The translations under genes and the position numbers were made by a program. The notes below the pieces were generated by a model that saw nothing but the letters and a program-made list of their open reading frames with translations, did not search any database and was not told the DNA's origin. DNA of 5,065 nt from Planctomycetales bacterium (GTDB lineage: Bacteria > Planctomycetota > Phycisphaerae > SM23-33): contig DAOVLS010000220.1 of NCBI GenBank assembly GCA_030631125.1, positions 1 through 5,065 of the forward strand. Reading direction: 5' to 3'. Below are positions 1 to 5,065 of this stretch, piece by piece (position 1 is the stretch's first letter; the number at the start of each line of letters is the position of its first letter).

Positions 1-252
1 ATGGGCGACGACCTCGCCGCACTTAAACGCGAGTACGGCAAGGACTTATCATTCCAGGGCGGAATCGACATTCAGGAAGTCCTGCCGACCGGCACACCCA
101 AAGAAGTAGCTGAGCATGTCCGCGACCGCGCCGAAATTCTCGCCACCGGCGGCGGCTACATCTTCGGCACCGCCCACAACATCCTGCCCGACACCCCCAC
201 CGAAAACGTCCTCGCGCTCATCGAAGCATACCACGAATACGGAACCTACTGA
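1..252 (+). CDS. Uroporphyrinogen decarboxylase (URO-D) superfamily protein, C-terminal fragment
   Basis: This is the last 83 codons of a gene whose 5' part lies outside the window; it ends in TGA. The ATG at position 1 is probably an internal methionine, because family members are usually about 330-400 residues and the visible part begins in the middle of the conserved C-terminal half. Visible family features are the 'FQGGIDIQEVLPTGTPKEV' block (residues 18-36) and the terminal 'GGGYIFGTAHNILPDTPTEN' block (residues 50-69), which are typical of the MtaA/CmuA-like, cobalamin- or methyl-transfer-related branch rather than of classical HemE. The exact substrate cannot be told from this fragment. 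Its stop codon faces the stop of the convergent DUF4139 gene with only 12 bases between them, and no hairpin terminator is visible there. Confidence 0.85.
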   Translation: MGDDLAALKREYGKDLSFQGGIDIQEVLPTGTPKEVAEHVRDRAEILATGGGYIFGTAHNILPDTPTENVLALIEAYHEYGTY

Positions 253-264
253 TTGCCAATTGAA

Positions 265-1683
265 TCACCAGGTGTATTCAACCGTATAGGTTACCACCGT
301 TTCGCCGTCGGCCTTGACCGGCACGTCAAAGGCGACGTGGTGAGCGTCGAGTTTGGTGAACTCGTGGCTCTTGGCGGTTATCGTCCAGTTCTTGCAGCGA
401 TACATCGGCTCCTTGACCCGGACGGTAATGTCGGTCTTCTTGTGGTTGCGGATCTTTATCTCGATGACCTCTTTCGACCAGTGCGGGCGGGTCTGGTAAT
501 CCTTCTGCTTCCGCTCCCCTACCACGTCGAAGGCGTTGCCGATCTGGAGTGAAAGTTTCTCGTCCTTCGGCGTGTGGTCGATTCTCTCTTCGCCGATGAA
601 CTCCAGGGCCTTGTCTTCGGGGTCCTGCTTATAGACGCGAATCTTCCCTGCCGGCAGCGGAATGCCCAGTTTGTTCTTCTTGGCGTTTTGGAACTCGATG
701 AAGACCTGGACCTTTTTGTAAGACGTCAGGCCATAGGAGCGGTCCGTATATCGCCCGCCCCAGTGCCAGCGGCGCTGACCCATCGGATTGTAGAGGTATT
801 TTTTTTCGACCTTCAGGCCTCGGGCGGGCGTGAACATCTCCAGTTGCTTGGTCTCGTTGTCCGCCACCGTCGAAGGCCTCGGCAGCGTGTACATGTGATA
901 CTCGAAGAAGGCCTTCTCACGCATCGGCTCGGCCATACCCCTACCCTTGCCCATGGTACGCCCGGGCGGAGCCGGATACCGCCTCGGCTGGACTCGACGG
1001 ACGTCGCCAGCGATGAACTTCAGCTTCGCCTTGTTGTAAGTCTTTCCGGACGTGTTATTTACGCTGACCCATCCGGACAGGTCAGCGGTTGCGTCGTCGC
1101 CGCCGAGGACAAGGACGTACTCTGCGTGCCATCCCAGGCCTGTGGTCTGGTAGGTTACCTCGCACGTGTGCTTTCCGGGCTTTTTCGTGTGGACTTTCCA
1201 CAACAGCGTCGGTCGCGTCAACAACCCGCCGGGCAGAGCACCGAAGCGGATGTCCCGCACGTTGTCCGCCCGCTGGACCATGATAATCCCGCCGTCCTTG
1301 CTGCGCAGCACCAGTTGTCCGGCGTCGAACGATAGCAGCACGCCGGAGTAGGTCTGCTTCTCGCAGATAACCTCGATCTTCCGGTCTATGTACTTGTGCA
1401 GCAGTTTGTTGGCAGAGACGAGGTCGTACTGATAGTTTTGCTCCAGCAGTTTGGCGGCCTCGTCGGTGAGGCTCTTGAAATGCACGGTAGTCGCGTCGAT
1501 CCGGGCGGCTACGTCTTCGAACTTGACGTTTCCGTCGTCGCCGATATCGAGGTTGCGGATTTCGCGCACGACCCCGTACCCGCCGTTATAGACGGTCAGT
1601 GCCACACTTTCCTTCTCCGCCGCCGCTACCGGCAGCGCCATCGCACAAATCAATCCCATCACAATCCAATTCTTCACGTTCAT
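265..1683 (-). CDS. Secreted DUF4139-domain protein
   Basis: This 472-residue protein starts with a signal peptide (MNVKNW, a hydrophobic core at about residues 6-19, then Ala-Ala-Ala with probable cleavage after residue 22), so it should be exported. The mature part matches the DUF4139 family, related to the mucoidy-inhibitor MuiA group, whose molecular function is unknown. Recognisable blocks are LEQNYQYDL (80-88), the KAFFEYHMYTLPRP block (257-270) followed by ETKQLEM (277-283), IPLPAGKIRVYKQDP (341-355) and DHTPKDEKLSLQIGNAFDVV (369-388). It is the third gene of the operon, after a sigma factor and a membrane anti-sigma protein that carries a paralogous domain; the gap to that gene is 53 bases. 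A strong Shine-Dalgarno sequence supports the ATG start. Residues 229-256 are rich in Arg, Pro and Gly and look like a flexible linker. The family call is firm; the role, possibly a partner or competitor of the anti-sigma sensor domain, is inference. Confidence 0.9.
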   Translation of the reverse strand: MNVKNWIVMGLICAMALPVAAAEKESVALTVYNGGYGVVREIRNLDIGDDGNVKFEDVAARIDATTVHFKSLTDEAAKLLEQNYQYDLVSANKLLHKYIDRKIEVICEKQTYSGVLLSFDAGQLVLRSKDGGIIMVQRADNVRDIRFGALPGGLLTRPTLLWKVHTKKPGKHTCEVTYQTTGLGWHAEYVLVLGGDDATADLSGWVSVNNTSGKTYNKAKLKFIAGDVRRVQPRRYPAPPGRTMGKGRGMAEPMREKAFFEYHMYTLPRPSTVADNETKQLEMFTPARGLKVEKKYLYNPMGQRRWHWGGRYTDRSYGLTSYKKVQVFIEFQNAKKNKLGIPLPAGKIRVYKQDPEDKALEFIGEERIDHTPKDEKLSLQIGNAFDVVGERKQKDYQTRPHWSKEVIEIKIRNHKKTDITVRVKEPMYRCKNWTITAKSHEFTKLDAHHVAFDVPVKADGETVVTYTVEYTW

Positions 1684-1690
1684 CTTTTTA

Positions 1691-1697
1691 CTCCTTT
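1691..1697 (-). promoter_or_regulatory. Ribosome binding site of the secreted DUF4139 gene
   Basis: The minus strand reads AAAGGAG, followed by 7 bases and the ATG at 1683. This is a strong Shine-Dalgarno match at standard spacing and fixes the start of the 472-residue protein. It directly abuts the GC-rich palindrome at 1703-1715, so the site lies at the edge of a repeat element. Confidence 0.75.
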
Positions 1698-1702
1698 CTG
1701 TC

Positions 1703-1721
1703 GCCCCGCCGGGGCTTTTTT
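1703..1721. repeat. Short GC palindrome with T tract (REP-like, terminator-like)
   Basis: On the plus strand GCCCC-GCC-GGGGC is followed by six T, one G and five more T. In plus orientation this has the shape of a rho-independent terminator, but no plus-strand gene ends nearby. Read on the minus strand it is an A-rich run, GCCCCGGCGGGGC and then GACAGA, which resembles short extragenic palindromes dispersed in many planctomycete-type genomes (recalled, not checked). It lies between two co-directional genes. A dispersed palindrome is the preferred reading; an antisense terminator is the alternative. Confidence 0.5.
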
Positions 1722-1727
1722 GTTTTT

Positions 1728-1759
1728 CCCTACACCCTATTCCCTACGCCCTACACCCT
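1728..1759. repeat. CCCTACRCCCT short repeat string
   Basis: CCCTACACCCT occurs at 1728-1738 and again at 1749-1759, and CCCTACGCCCT at 1742-1752 overlaps the last copy. The string extends into the 3' end of the anti-sigma/DUF4139 gene. Read on the minus strand it encodes the protein's final residues (KGVGRRE) and its TAG stop at 1737-1739. Similar strings recur in intergenic DNA of some planctomycetes (recalled, not checked here). Confidence 0.6.
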
Positions 1760-3638
1760 TTTTCTCATCCCACGGCGATTTCAATCCGCCGCCAATTTGA
1801 CTGTTGTGCTTGTATTCGAAGATTATCTTTTCCGCCGAGTTGGCCTTGACGGGCACCTCGACTTCCCAGACGCCGACCTCGCGTATGTGCCAGGGATAGT
1901 TCTTCCCGTCCTTTGTGCATTTGGCCCAGTAAGTCGTTTTCGGGCGGCGCATGATTATCGTAATCGTTACGTCGTGGCCCTTGTGGTTCCGCAGGTCGTA
2001 CTGCCATTTGTGGTATCGGTCAAAGCCGCGGCGAGAGTAATCGGTTTGCTTGACCGAGCATACGATGTCGAATGCGAAGCCCCAAGGCAGGCGGATTTTC
2101 TCGTCCTTCGGCGTGTGATCGATTGAAGTCTTTGCAACGTAAGTGCTTACGCCTTCCGGGTCGGGTGCGTAGAGTCGAATAACGCCCTTCGGCAGCGGCT
2201 TGCCCAAGCCGTTGTCCTCGGAGTTTTTGAATTCGCTTACGACGCGAGCAGCCGTTTTATTGACGTTCTCATCGAAGACGTAGCCGCGTTTCATCTTGAT
2301 ACCGCTGCCGGAGATAAGTTCAATTTGCTTTGTCTCTGCCGATTTGATCGTCGTCGGGCGTCCCAGCGTGTAAAGATGATATTCGAAGAAAGACTTCTCC
2401 TTAAACTGCTGCCCGCCGCCGCCTGTCTCGGCCGCCTTCTTCATCTCTTGCCAGACCACCTCAACCTCAATCTCCGGTTTGATGAGGTTCACATCCCCTG
2501 CCATGAGTTTGAGTTCTGCGTTTTCGTAAGTTACGCCGGAGTTGTTGGTTACGGTGGCATATCCGACGAGGTCGGCGGTGTCGATAATCTCGGGGTTACC
2601 CGCTCCCTTCCGGTCGCGGCTAGCCGCGACCGGAAGGAAGCGGGCGACTTTGACGGCGGGTTTGAGTTTCAGAATATAATCGACCCGCCAAGTCAGGCCA
2701 TGCGTAAGGTACGCGACCTCGAATCGCTGTTTCGCAGCCGCTTGGTTCATGAGTTGCCACATAAGTGTAGGTTTGCTCAACAGACCCACCGGCAACTTCT
2801 CAAACGCTATGGACTTGACCATCCTGCGAGAAACATTCCTCGGACCTTCGCCCTTGGGTTGAATAACCAGCGTATTTCCGTCGAAACTCAACAATAAACC
2901 GCTTGCGGTTTCGCCCTTCTTAAAAGTAATGGTGATATTCTTATCGATGTATCGCTTCATCACCGCCGACGCCGACGCAAGATCGTATTGGTAGTTTTGT
3001 TCGAGAATTGTCAGCCCGTCCGGGTCATCGAGGCTTCGGAGGCGGACAGTATCGGGCAGAATCCCGGACGGCACATCGGTGAAGCGAACGCTCGTTACGC
3101 CTTTCTTGATGTTGCGGACGATCCGCTGATCCCGCACCAGCGCCAGACCCCGCCAGCCGCCGCGCATCGCTCTGCCGAACATCTGTGTGTCCGAGAAGTT
3201 GTTGTCTTGGGCGGACATCTGGACTTCCATCTGCCCCCGCCCCTGCCACTGTCGGGGATAATATCCAGGCCAGTTTTCCGGCGTCGAAAGGATCGTCAGG
3301 GAGACGTTGAGTCGTTTGATTTCGAGCGGCCCGGCGGCGATGGCGGGTTCGGTGGTTCCTTCCTGGAACATCCAGACGCCAACCGCGATAAGGATCGCAG
3401 CGGCGACGCCCGTGAGGCCGAGAAAGAAGCGTCGGTATGAACGAACCACAGGTTTTAAACCTTTCGGTTCACCGGCGCGATACGTTACGAGCGCCGACCG
3501 CGCCAGTTGGAGTTTCTCGTACTCCTCCCGACAATTCAGACATTGGAGAATGTGCTCGCCGACTGCGCGGGCGTCGTCGCCGATCAGTTCGTCGTACACA
3601 AGGTCAATCAGTTTTTCACGGACATTATCGCAATTCAT
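1737..3638 (-). CDS. Transmembrane anti-sigma factor fused to a DUF4139 domain
   Basis: This 633-residue protein begins with a zinc-finger anti-sigma (ZAS, zf-HC2) domain: Cys3, then His29-x3-Cys33-x2-Cys36 in the EHILQCLNC block. A linker and one membrane span follow (about residues 71-91, FFLGLTGVAAAILIAVGVWM). The rest, lying outside the cytoplasmic membrane, is a DUF4139-type domain: LEQNYQYDL (212-220), the KSFFEYHLYTLGRP block (415-428), ETKQIEL (435-441), KPLPKGVIRLYAPDP (480-494) and DHTPKDEKIRLPWGFAFDIV (508-527). The cytoplasmic domain is expected to bind and silence the sigma factor encoded just upstream; the two genes overlap by ATGA (3635-3638), which implies translational coupling, helped by GGAGG 7 bases before the ATG. 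Compared with the downstream paralogue it has about 46 extra residues (118-163) early in the outer domain and exactly 23 extra residues around 331-353, where a palindromic element is inserted. The last residues derive from a short repeat. What the DUF4139 domain senses is unknown. Confidence 0.88.
   Translation of the reverse strand: MNCDNVREKLIDLVYDELIGDDARAVGEHILQCLNCREEYEKLQLARSALVTYRAGEPKGLKPVVRSYRRFFLGLTGVAAAILIAVGVWMFQEGTTEPAIAAGPLEIKRLNVSLTILSTPENWPGYYPRQWQGRGQMEVQMSAQDNNFSDTQMFGRAMRGGWRGLALVRDQRIVRNIKKGVTSVRFTDVPSGILPDTVRLRSLDDPDGLTILEQNYQYDLASASAVMKRYIDKNITITFKKGETASGLLLSFDGNTLVIQPKGEGPRNVSRRMVKSIAFEKLPVGLLSKPTLMWQLMNQAAAKQRFEVAYLTHGLTWRVDYILKLKPAVKVARFLPVAASRDRKGAGNPEIIDTADLVGYATVTNNSGVTYENAELKLMAGDVNLIKPEIEVEVVWQEMKKAAETGGGGQQFKEKSFFEYHLYTLGRPTTIKSAETKQIELISGSGIKMKRGYVFDENVNKTAARVVSEFKNSEDNGLGKPLPKGVIRLYAPDPEGVSTYVAKTSIDHTPKDEKIRLPWGFAFDIVCSVKQTDYSRRGFDRYHKWQYDLRNHKGHDVTITIIMRRPKTTYWAKCTKDGKNYPWHIREVGVWEVEVPVKANSAEKIIFEYKHNSQIGGGLKSPWDEKKGVGRRE
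2599..2644. repeat. 46-base near-perfect palindrome inside a coding region
   Basis: The two 23-base arms pair with a single mismatch (2605/2638); the core from 2606 to 2637 is a perfect 32-base palindrome centred between 2621 and 2622, built on CTTCCGGTCGCGGC and its reverse complement. It is read through in frame in the anti-sigma/DUF4139 gene as RFLPVAASRDRKGAGN (residues 333-348). Because of the symmetry, the plus strand also encodes LPVAASRDRK in one frame. The site coincides with the place where this gene is 23 residues longer than its paralogue, so it looks like an inserted mobile palindrome. In the mRNA it would form a very stable hairpin. Confidence 0.85.
3443..3470. repeat. Imperfect palindrome in the anti-sigma linker, related to the 4152-4174 element
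   Basis: AGGTTTTAAACCT (3450-3462) is a perfect inner palindrome, flanked by GAACC and GGTTC with a small offset. The 16 bases at 3447-3462 match 13 of the 16 bases at 4154-4169, and both are translated in the same frame: GLKPVV here (residues 60-65 of the anti-sigma protein) and GFQPVP in the sigma factor. It lies in the linker between the zinc-finger domain and the membrane span. It may be a diverged copy of the same element, although chance is possible for so short a match. Confidence 0.4.
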
Positions 3639-4222
3639 CCTTCAGCCTCCGGGCTAAAAGGTTTAAGTTCATCAGCCAGTTTCAACAATGCGTATCGCAC
3701 GCGACTCTTGGCTGTGGCGACGGGTATTTCCAGCACTTCGGCAATTCGGGCGAATGTCAACCCTTCGCTTTCACGCAGCGACAATGCCTCTCGCTGCTCA
3801 TCGGGCAGACGGTCAAGCGCCCCGGCCACCGCGACGGCGAGTTCGCTCCGATGGGCCGACAGCGATGGTGAGGCGGAAATCGTGGCCTGGTATTGCTCGT
3901 TCAACGTTTCTTCCCTTGGTCTGCGACGTTTCCGGCGCAAGCGGTCCAGCCAATGGTTGCGTGCAATTGTGAATATCCACGTTTTAGCGTTGGCTTTACC
4001 GTCGAAACTCGCCCGTTTTTCCCATGCCTTCAGCATTGCTTCGGAGGCGACGTCCTCGGCCTCATGCCAGTCGCCGCACATTCCGAAGATGTATCGTCGG
4101 ACCGAAACGGCGGCTTCATCCAGTGCGGCGCGTACAATCCCCTCGCGGACAGGCACAGGTTGAAAACCCGTGCCACGACCTTCCGGGCATGACGCATTTT
4201 CAAGACCACTACTACCGGTCAA
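3635..4222 (-). CDS. ECF-family RNA polymerase sigma factor
   Basis: With the TTG start at 4222 this is a 195-residue sigma-70-family factor of the extracytoplasmic-function type. Counting from that start, region 2 spans about residues 36-100 (DWHEAEDVASEAMLKAWE for 2.2, then TWIFTIARNHWLDRLRRKRR for 2.3-2.4), and region 4 spans about 132-185 (ALDRLPDEQREALSLRE, then LTFARIAEVLEIPVATAKSR as the helix-turn-helix). Its role is to direct RNA polymerase to a dedicated promoter set. It overlaps by ATGA with the downstream anti-sigma gene, the usual arrangement of a sigma with its regulator. Start choice: AGGAG at 4228-4232 is 5 bases before TTG at 4222; a GTG at 4228 in the same frame overlaps that Shine-Dalgarno, so it is less likely. 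The first 30 or so residues precede region 2 and include GRGTGFQPVP, encoded by a palindromic repeat; this extension is atypical for the family, and the functional start could lie further downstream. Confidence 0.9.
   Translation of the reverse strand: MTGSSGLENASCPEGRGTGFQPVPVREGIVRAALDEAAVSVRRYIFGMCGDWHEAEDVASEAMLKAWEKRASFDGKANAKTWIFTIARNHWLDRLRRKRRRPREETLNEQYQATISASPSLSAHRSELAVAVAGALDRLPDEQREALSLRESEGLTFARIAEVLEIPVATAKSRVRYALLKLADELKPFSPEAEG
3646..3650 (-). promoter_or_regulatory. Ribosome binding site of the anti-sigma gene
   Basis: The minus strand reads GGAGG, then 7 bases, then the ATG at 3638. The site lies inside the last codons of the sigma gene and, with the ATGA overlap, points to coupled and roughly balanced production of sigma and anti-sigma. 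Confidence 0.7.
4152..4174. repeat. GTGFQPV-coding palindromic element
   Basis: GGCACAGGTT-GAA-AACCCGTGCC has 10-base arms with one mismatch (4157/4169), which is a G-U pair in the minus-strand transcript. Translated on the minus strand it gives GTGFQPVP near the N-terminus of the sigma factor. I recall GTGFQPV as a frequent peptide in translated planctomycete sequence that arises from dispersed palindromes; this was not searched here. Confidence 0.6.
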
Positions 4223-4227
4223 TCGCA

Positions 4228-4232
4228 CTCCT
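4228..4232 (-). promoter_or_regulatory. Ribosome binding site that decides the sigma start
   Basis: The minus strand reads AGGAG, then TGCGA, then TTG at 4222. The 5-base spacing favours TTG over the overlapping in-frame GTG at 4228. Confidence 0.5.
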
Positions 4233-4254
4233 GCTTTGTTCGACTGATTAGACG

Positions 4255-4281
4255 CTTATATACCGGAAAGGGATTTATCAA
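4255..4281 (-). promoter_or_regulatory. Possible promoter of the sigma/anti-sigma operon
   Basis: On the minus strand TTGATA (4281-4276) and TATAAG (4260-4255) are separated by 15 bases. Each hexamer matches 5 of 6 of the housekeeping consensus, but the spacing is short. It lies just upstream of the sigma Shine-Dalgarno and downstream of an A-rich stretch. An autoregulated ECF promoter would be expected somewhere here, but I cannot identify one without knowing the regulon motif. Confidence 0.3.
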
Positions 4282-4296
4282 AAATTATTTTTTTGT

Positions 4297-4323
4297 TCTT
4301 TGTGTCCTTCGTGCCCTTCGTGG
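4297..4323. repeat. Three tandem 9-base units, CCTTCGTGN type
   Basis: The units are TCTTTGTGT (4297-4305), CCTTCGTGC (4306-4314) and CCTTCGTGG (4315-4323). On the minus strand this reads CCACGAAGGGCACGAAGG and on into CACAAAGA. Strings of this type are common in intergenic DNA of planctomycetes and some other phyla (recalled, not checked). It lies in the divergent intergenic region between the sigma gene and ahcY and shows no coding potential. Confidence 0.6.
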
Positions 4324-4345
4324 TTCATGCCGTCTGAATTTCAAT

Positions 4346-4374
4346 TTGCAATCCGGCGTCGAAACTGCCACAAT
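4346..4374 (+). promoter_or_regulatory. Possible ahcY promoter
   Basis: TTGCAA (4346-4351) and CACAAT (4369-4374) are 17 bases apart, each matching 4 of 6 housekeeping consensus positions. Transcription would start near 4381, leaving a leader of about 36 bases. This is weak evidence based on spacing and position only. Confidence 0.3.
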
Positions 4375-4405
4375 GCCCGACCGAGTTAACCCGAACTTTA
4401 TGATC

Positions 4406-4411
4406 GAGAGG
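4406..4411 (+). promoter_or_regulatory. Ribosome binding site of ahcY
   Basis: GAGAGG followed by TAACG and the ATG at 4417; the 5-base spacing supports this start. Confidence 0.6.
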
Positions 4412-4416
4412 TAACG

Positions 4417-5065
4417 ATGGCTAATAAAAAAGATTACGACGTGAAAGATATGAAACTTGCCGGCGAAGGTAAACGCCGGATTCTATGGGCGGACGGCGAC
4501 ATGCCGGTTCTGGCGATGATCCGTAAACGTTTCGCGAAGGAAAAGCCTCTCCAAGGCCGACGGATGAGCGCGTGCCTGCACGTAACGGCAGAGACCGCCA
4601 ACCTCGCCCGAACGCTCAAAGCCGGCGGCGCCGACCTGCTGCTGTGCGCGTCGAACCCGCTCAGCACCCAGGACGACGTGGCTGCTTCGCTGGTCAAAGA
4701 TTTCGGTATAAAGGTCTATGCCGTCCGCGCGGAAAATCGCAAAAAATACTACGACCACATCGCGGCTGCCTGCCGCCACCGCCCCACCGTTACGATGGAC
4801 GACGGAGCCGATCTGGTCAACGCACTGCATACCGATATGAGCCGATACGCCGACGATATCGTCGCGTCAATGGAAGAGACAACCACCGGCGTTATCAGAC
4901 TCAAAGCCATGGAGAAAAACGGGATATTAAAATTCCCCGTCATCGCCGTCAACGATGCCGACACCAAACACCTCTTCGACAATCGCTACGGCACAGGTCA
5001 GAGCAGCCTCGACGGCGTTATCCGCGCGACGGATTTCCTTCTTGCGGGTAAAAAAGTCGTGGTGG
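4417..5065 (+). CDS. ahcY: Adenosylhomocysteinase (S-adenosyl-L-homocysteine hydrolase), N-terminal part
   Basis: The first 216 codons are present and the reading frame runs off the window end; complete enzymes are about 400-480 residues. The enzyme reversibly splits S-adenosylhomocysteine into adenosine and homocysteine in the cytoplasm, using bound NAD, and so clears the product inhibitor of SAM-dependent methyltransferases. Visible family landmarks are the substrate-domain histidine in SACLHVTAET (His55), NPLSTQDDVAAS (80-91), DDGADLV (128-134), the SMEETTTGVIRLK block (151-163, Glu154), and NDADTKHLFDNRYG (179-192) with the catalytic Lys184 and Asp188, then SLDGVIRATDFLLAGKKVVV leading into the NAD domain. 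All key residues visible in this half are intact. The gene is divergent from the sigma operon and probably has its own promoter; no S-adenosylhomocysteine riboswitch is evident in the leader. Confidence 0.95.
   Translation, partial: MANKKDYDVKDMKLAGEGKRRILWADGDMPVLAMIRKRFAKEKPLQGRRMSACLHVTAETANLARTLKAGGADLLLCASNPLSTQDDVAASLVKDFGIKVYAVRAENRKKYYDHIAAACRHRPTVTMDDGADLVNALHTDMSRYADDIVASMEETTTGVIRLKAMEKNGILKFPVIAVNDADTKHLFDNRYGTGQSSLDGVIRATDFLLAGKKVVV

Noticed and set aside
574..1335. Long open frame of 253 codons on the plus strand
   Set aside because: It lies fully antisense to the clearly recognised DUF4139 gene, has no ribosome site or family features, and reflects the codon bias of the real gene on the other strand. 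The same holds for open frames at 1599-2126, 2325-2897 and 3507-4163 (+).
1703..1721. Rho-independent terminator on the plus strand
   Set aside because: The shape fits, but no plus-strand gene ends upstream; the element lies inside a minus-strand operon and looks more like a dispersed palindrome.
1728..1759. CRISPR array or telomere-like repeat
   Set aside because: The units are too short and overlapping, with no spacers, and the string spans only about 32 bases.
2599..2644. Protein-binding operator or attachment site
   Set aside because: The palindrome is inside a coding region, is translated in frame and matches an extra loop relative to the paralogue; an inserted repeat explains it better.
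4324..4416. S-adenosylhomocysteine riboswitch upstream of ahcY
   Set aside because: The leader lacks the conserved core and pairing pattern I would expect for the ahcY-associated riboswitch, and the candidate leader is short.
1..5065. Functional link between the URO-D protein, AhcY and the sigma operon through methyl metabolism
   Set aside because: Both flanking genes may touch methyl-group chemistry, but one is convergent and the other divergent to the operon, so neither is co-transcribed with it and adjacency alone is not evidence.

Overview
The window looks like chromosomal DNA of a planctomycete, most likely of the Phycisphaerae type. This is an inference from four things: a URO-D-superfamily gene of the MtaA/CmuA kind, an ECF sigma/anti-sigma pair whose anti-sigma factor carries a large extracytoplasmic domain, DUF4139 proteins, and several short dispersed-repeat types that I associate with such genomes (GTGFQPV-coding palindromes, CCCTACRCCCT strings, CACGAAGG strings). 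No rRNA, tRNA, CRISPR array or transposase gene was seen.

Layout. Positions 1-252 (+) hold the 3' end of a uroporphyrinogen-decarboxylase-superfamily gene. It converges, with a 12-base gap, on a three-gene operon that occupies positions 4222 down to 265 on the minus strand. In transcription order the operon is: an ECF sigma factor (4222-3635); a 633-residue protein that fuses an N-terminal zinc-finger anti-sigma domain, one membrane span and a C-terminal DUF4139-type domain (3638-1737, sharing ATGA with the sigma gene); and a secreted 472-residue DUF4139 paralogue with a signal peptide (1683-265). Divergent from the operon, across a roughly 190-base intergenic region, starts a partial adenosylhomocysteinase gene (ahcY, 4417 to the window end, +).

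How the parts may work together. The sigma factor should be held at the membrane by the zinc-finger domain of the second protein, whose DUF4139 domain lies outside the cytoplasmic membrane. The third protein is a free, exported version of that same outer domain. This suggests an envelope-sensing regulatory module built on a domain of unknown function. The model is inferred from domain order and the operon, not demonstrated.

The second theme is repeats. A near-perfect 46-base palindrome sits in frame inside the anti-sigma/DUF4139 gene, at the only place in a roughly 150-residue stretch where it is longer than its paralogue (by exactly 23 residues). A second palindrome type is translated near the start of the sigma factor, and a diverged relative is read in the same frame in the anti-sigma linker. 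The short gap between the second and third genes consists largely of two more repeat types, one of which supplies the stop codon of the second gene. The genes appear to have absorbed small palindromic elements repeatedly.
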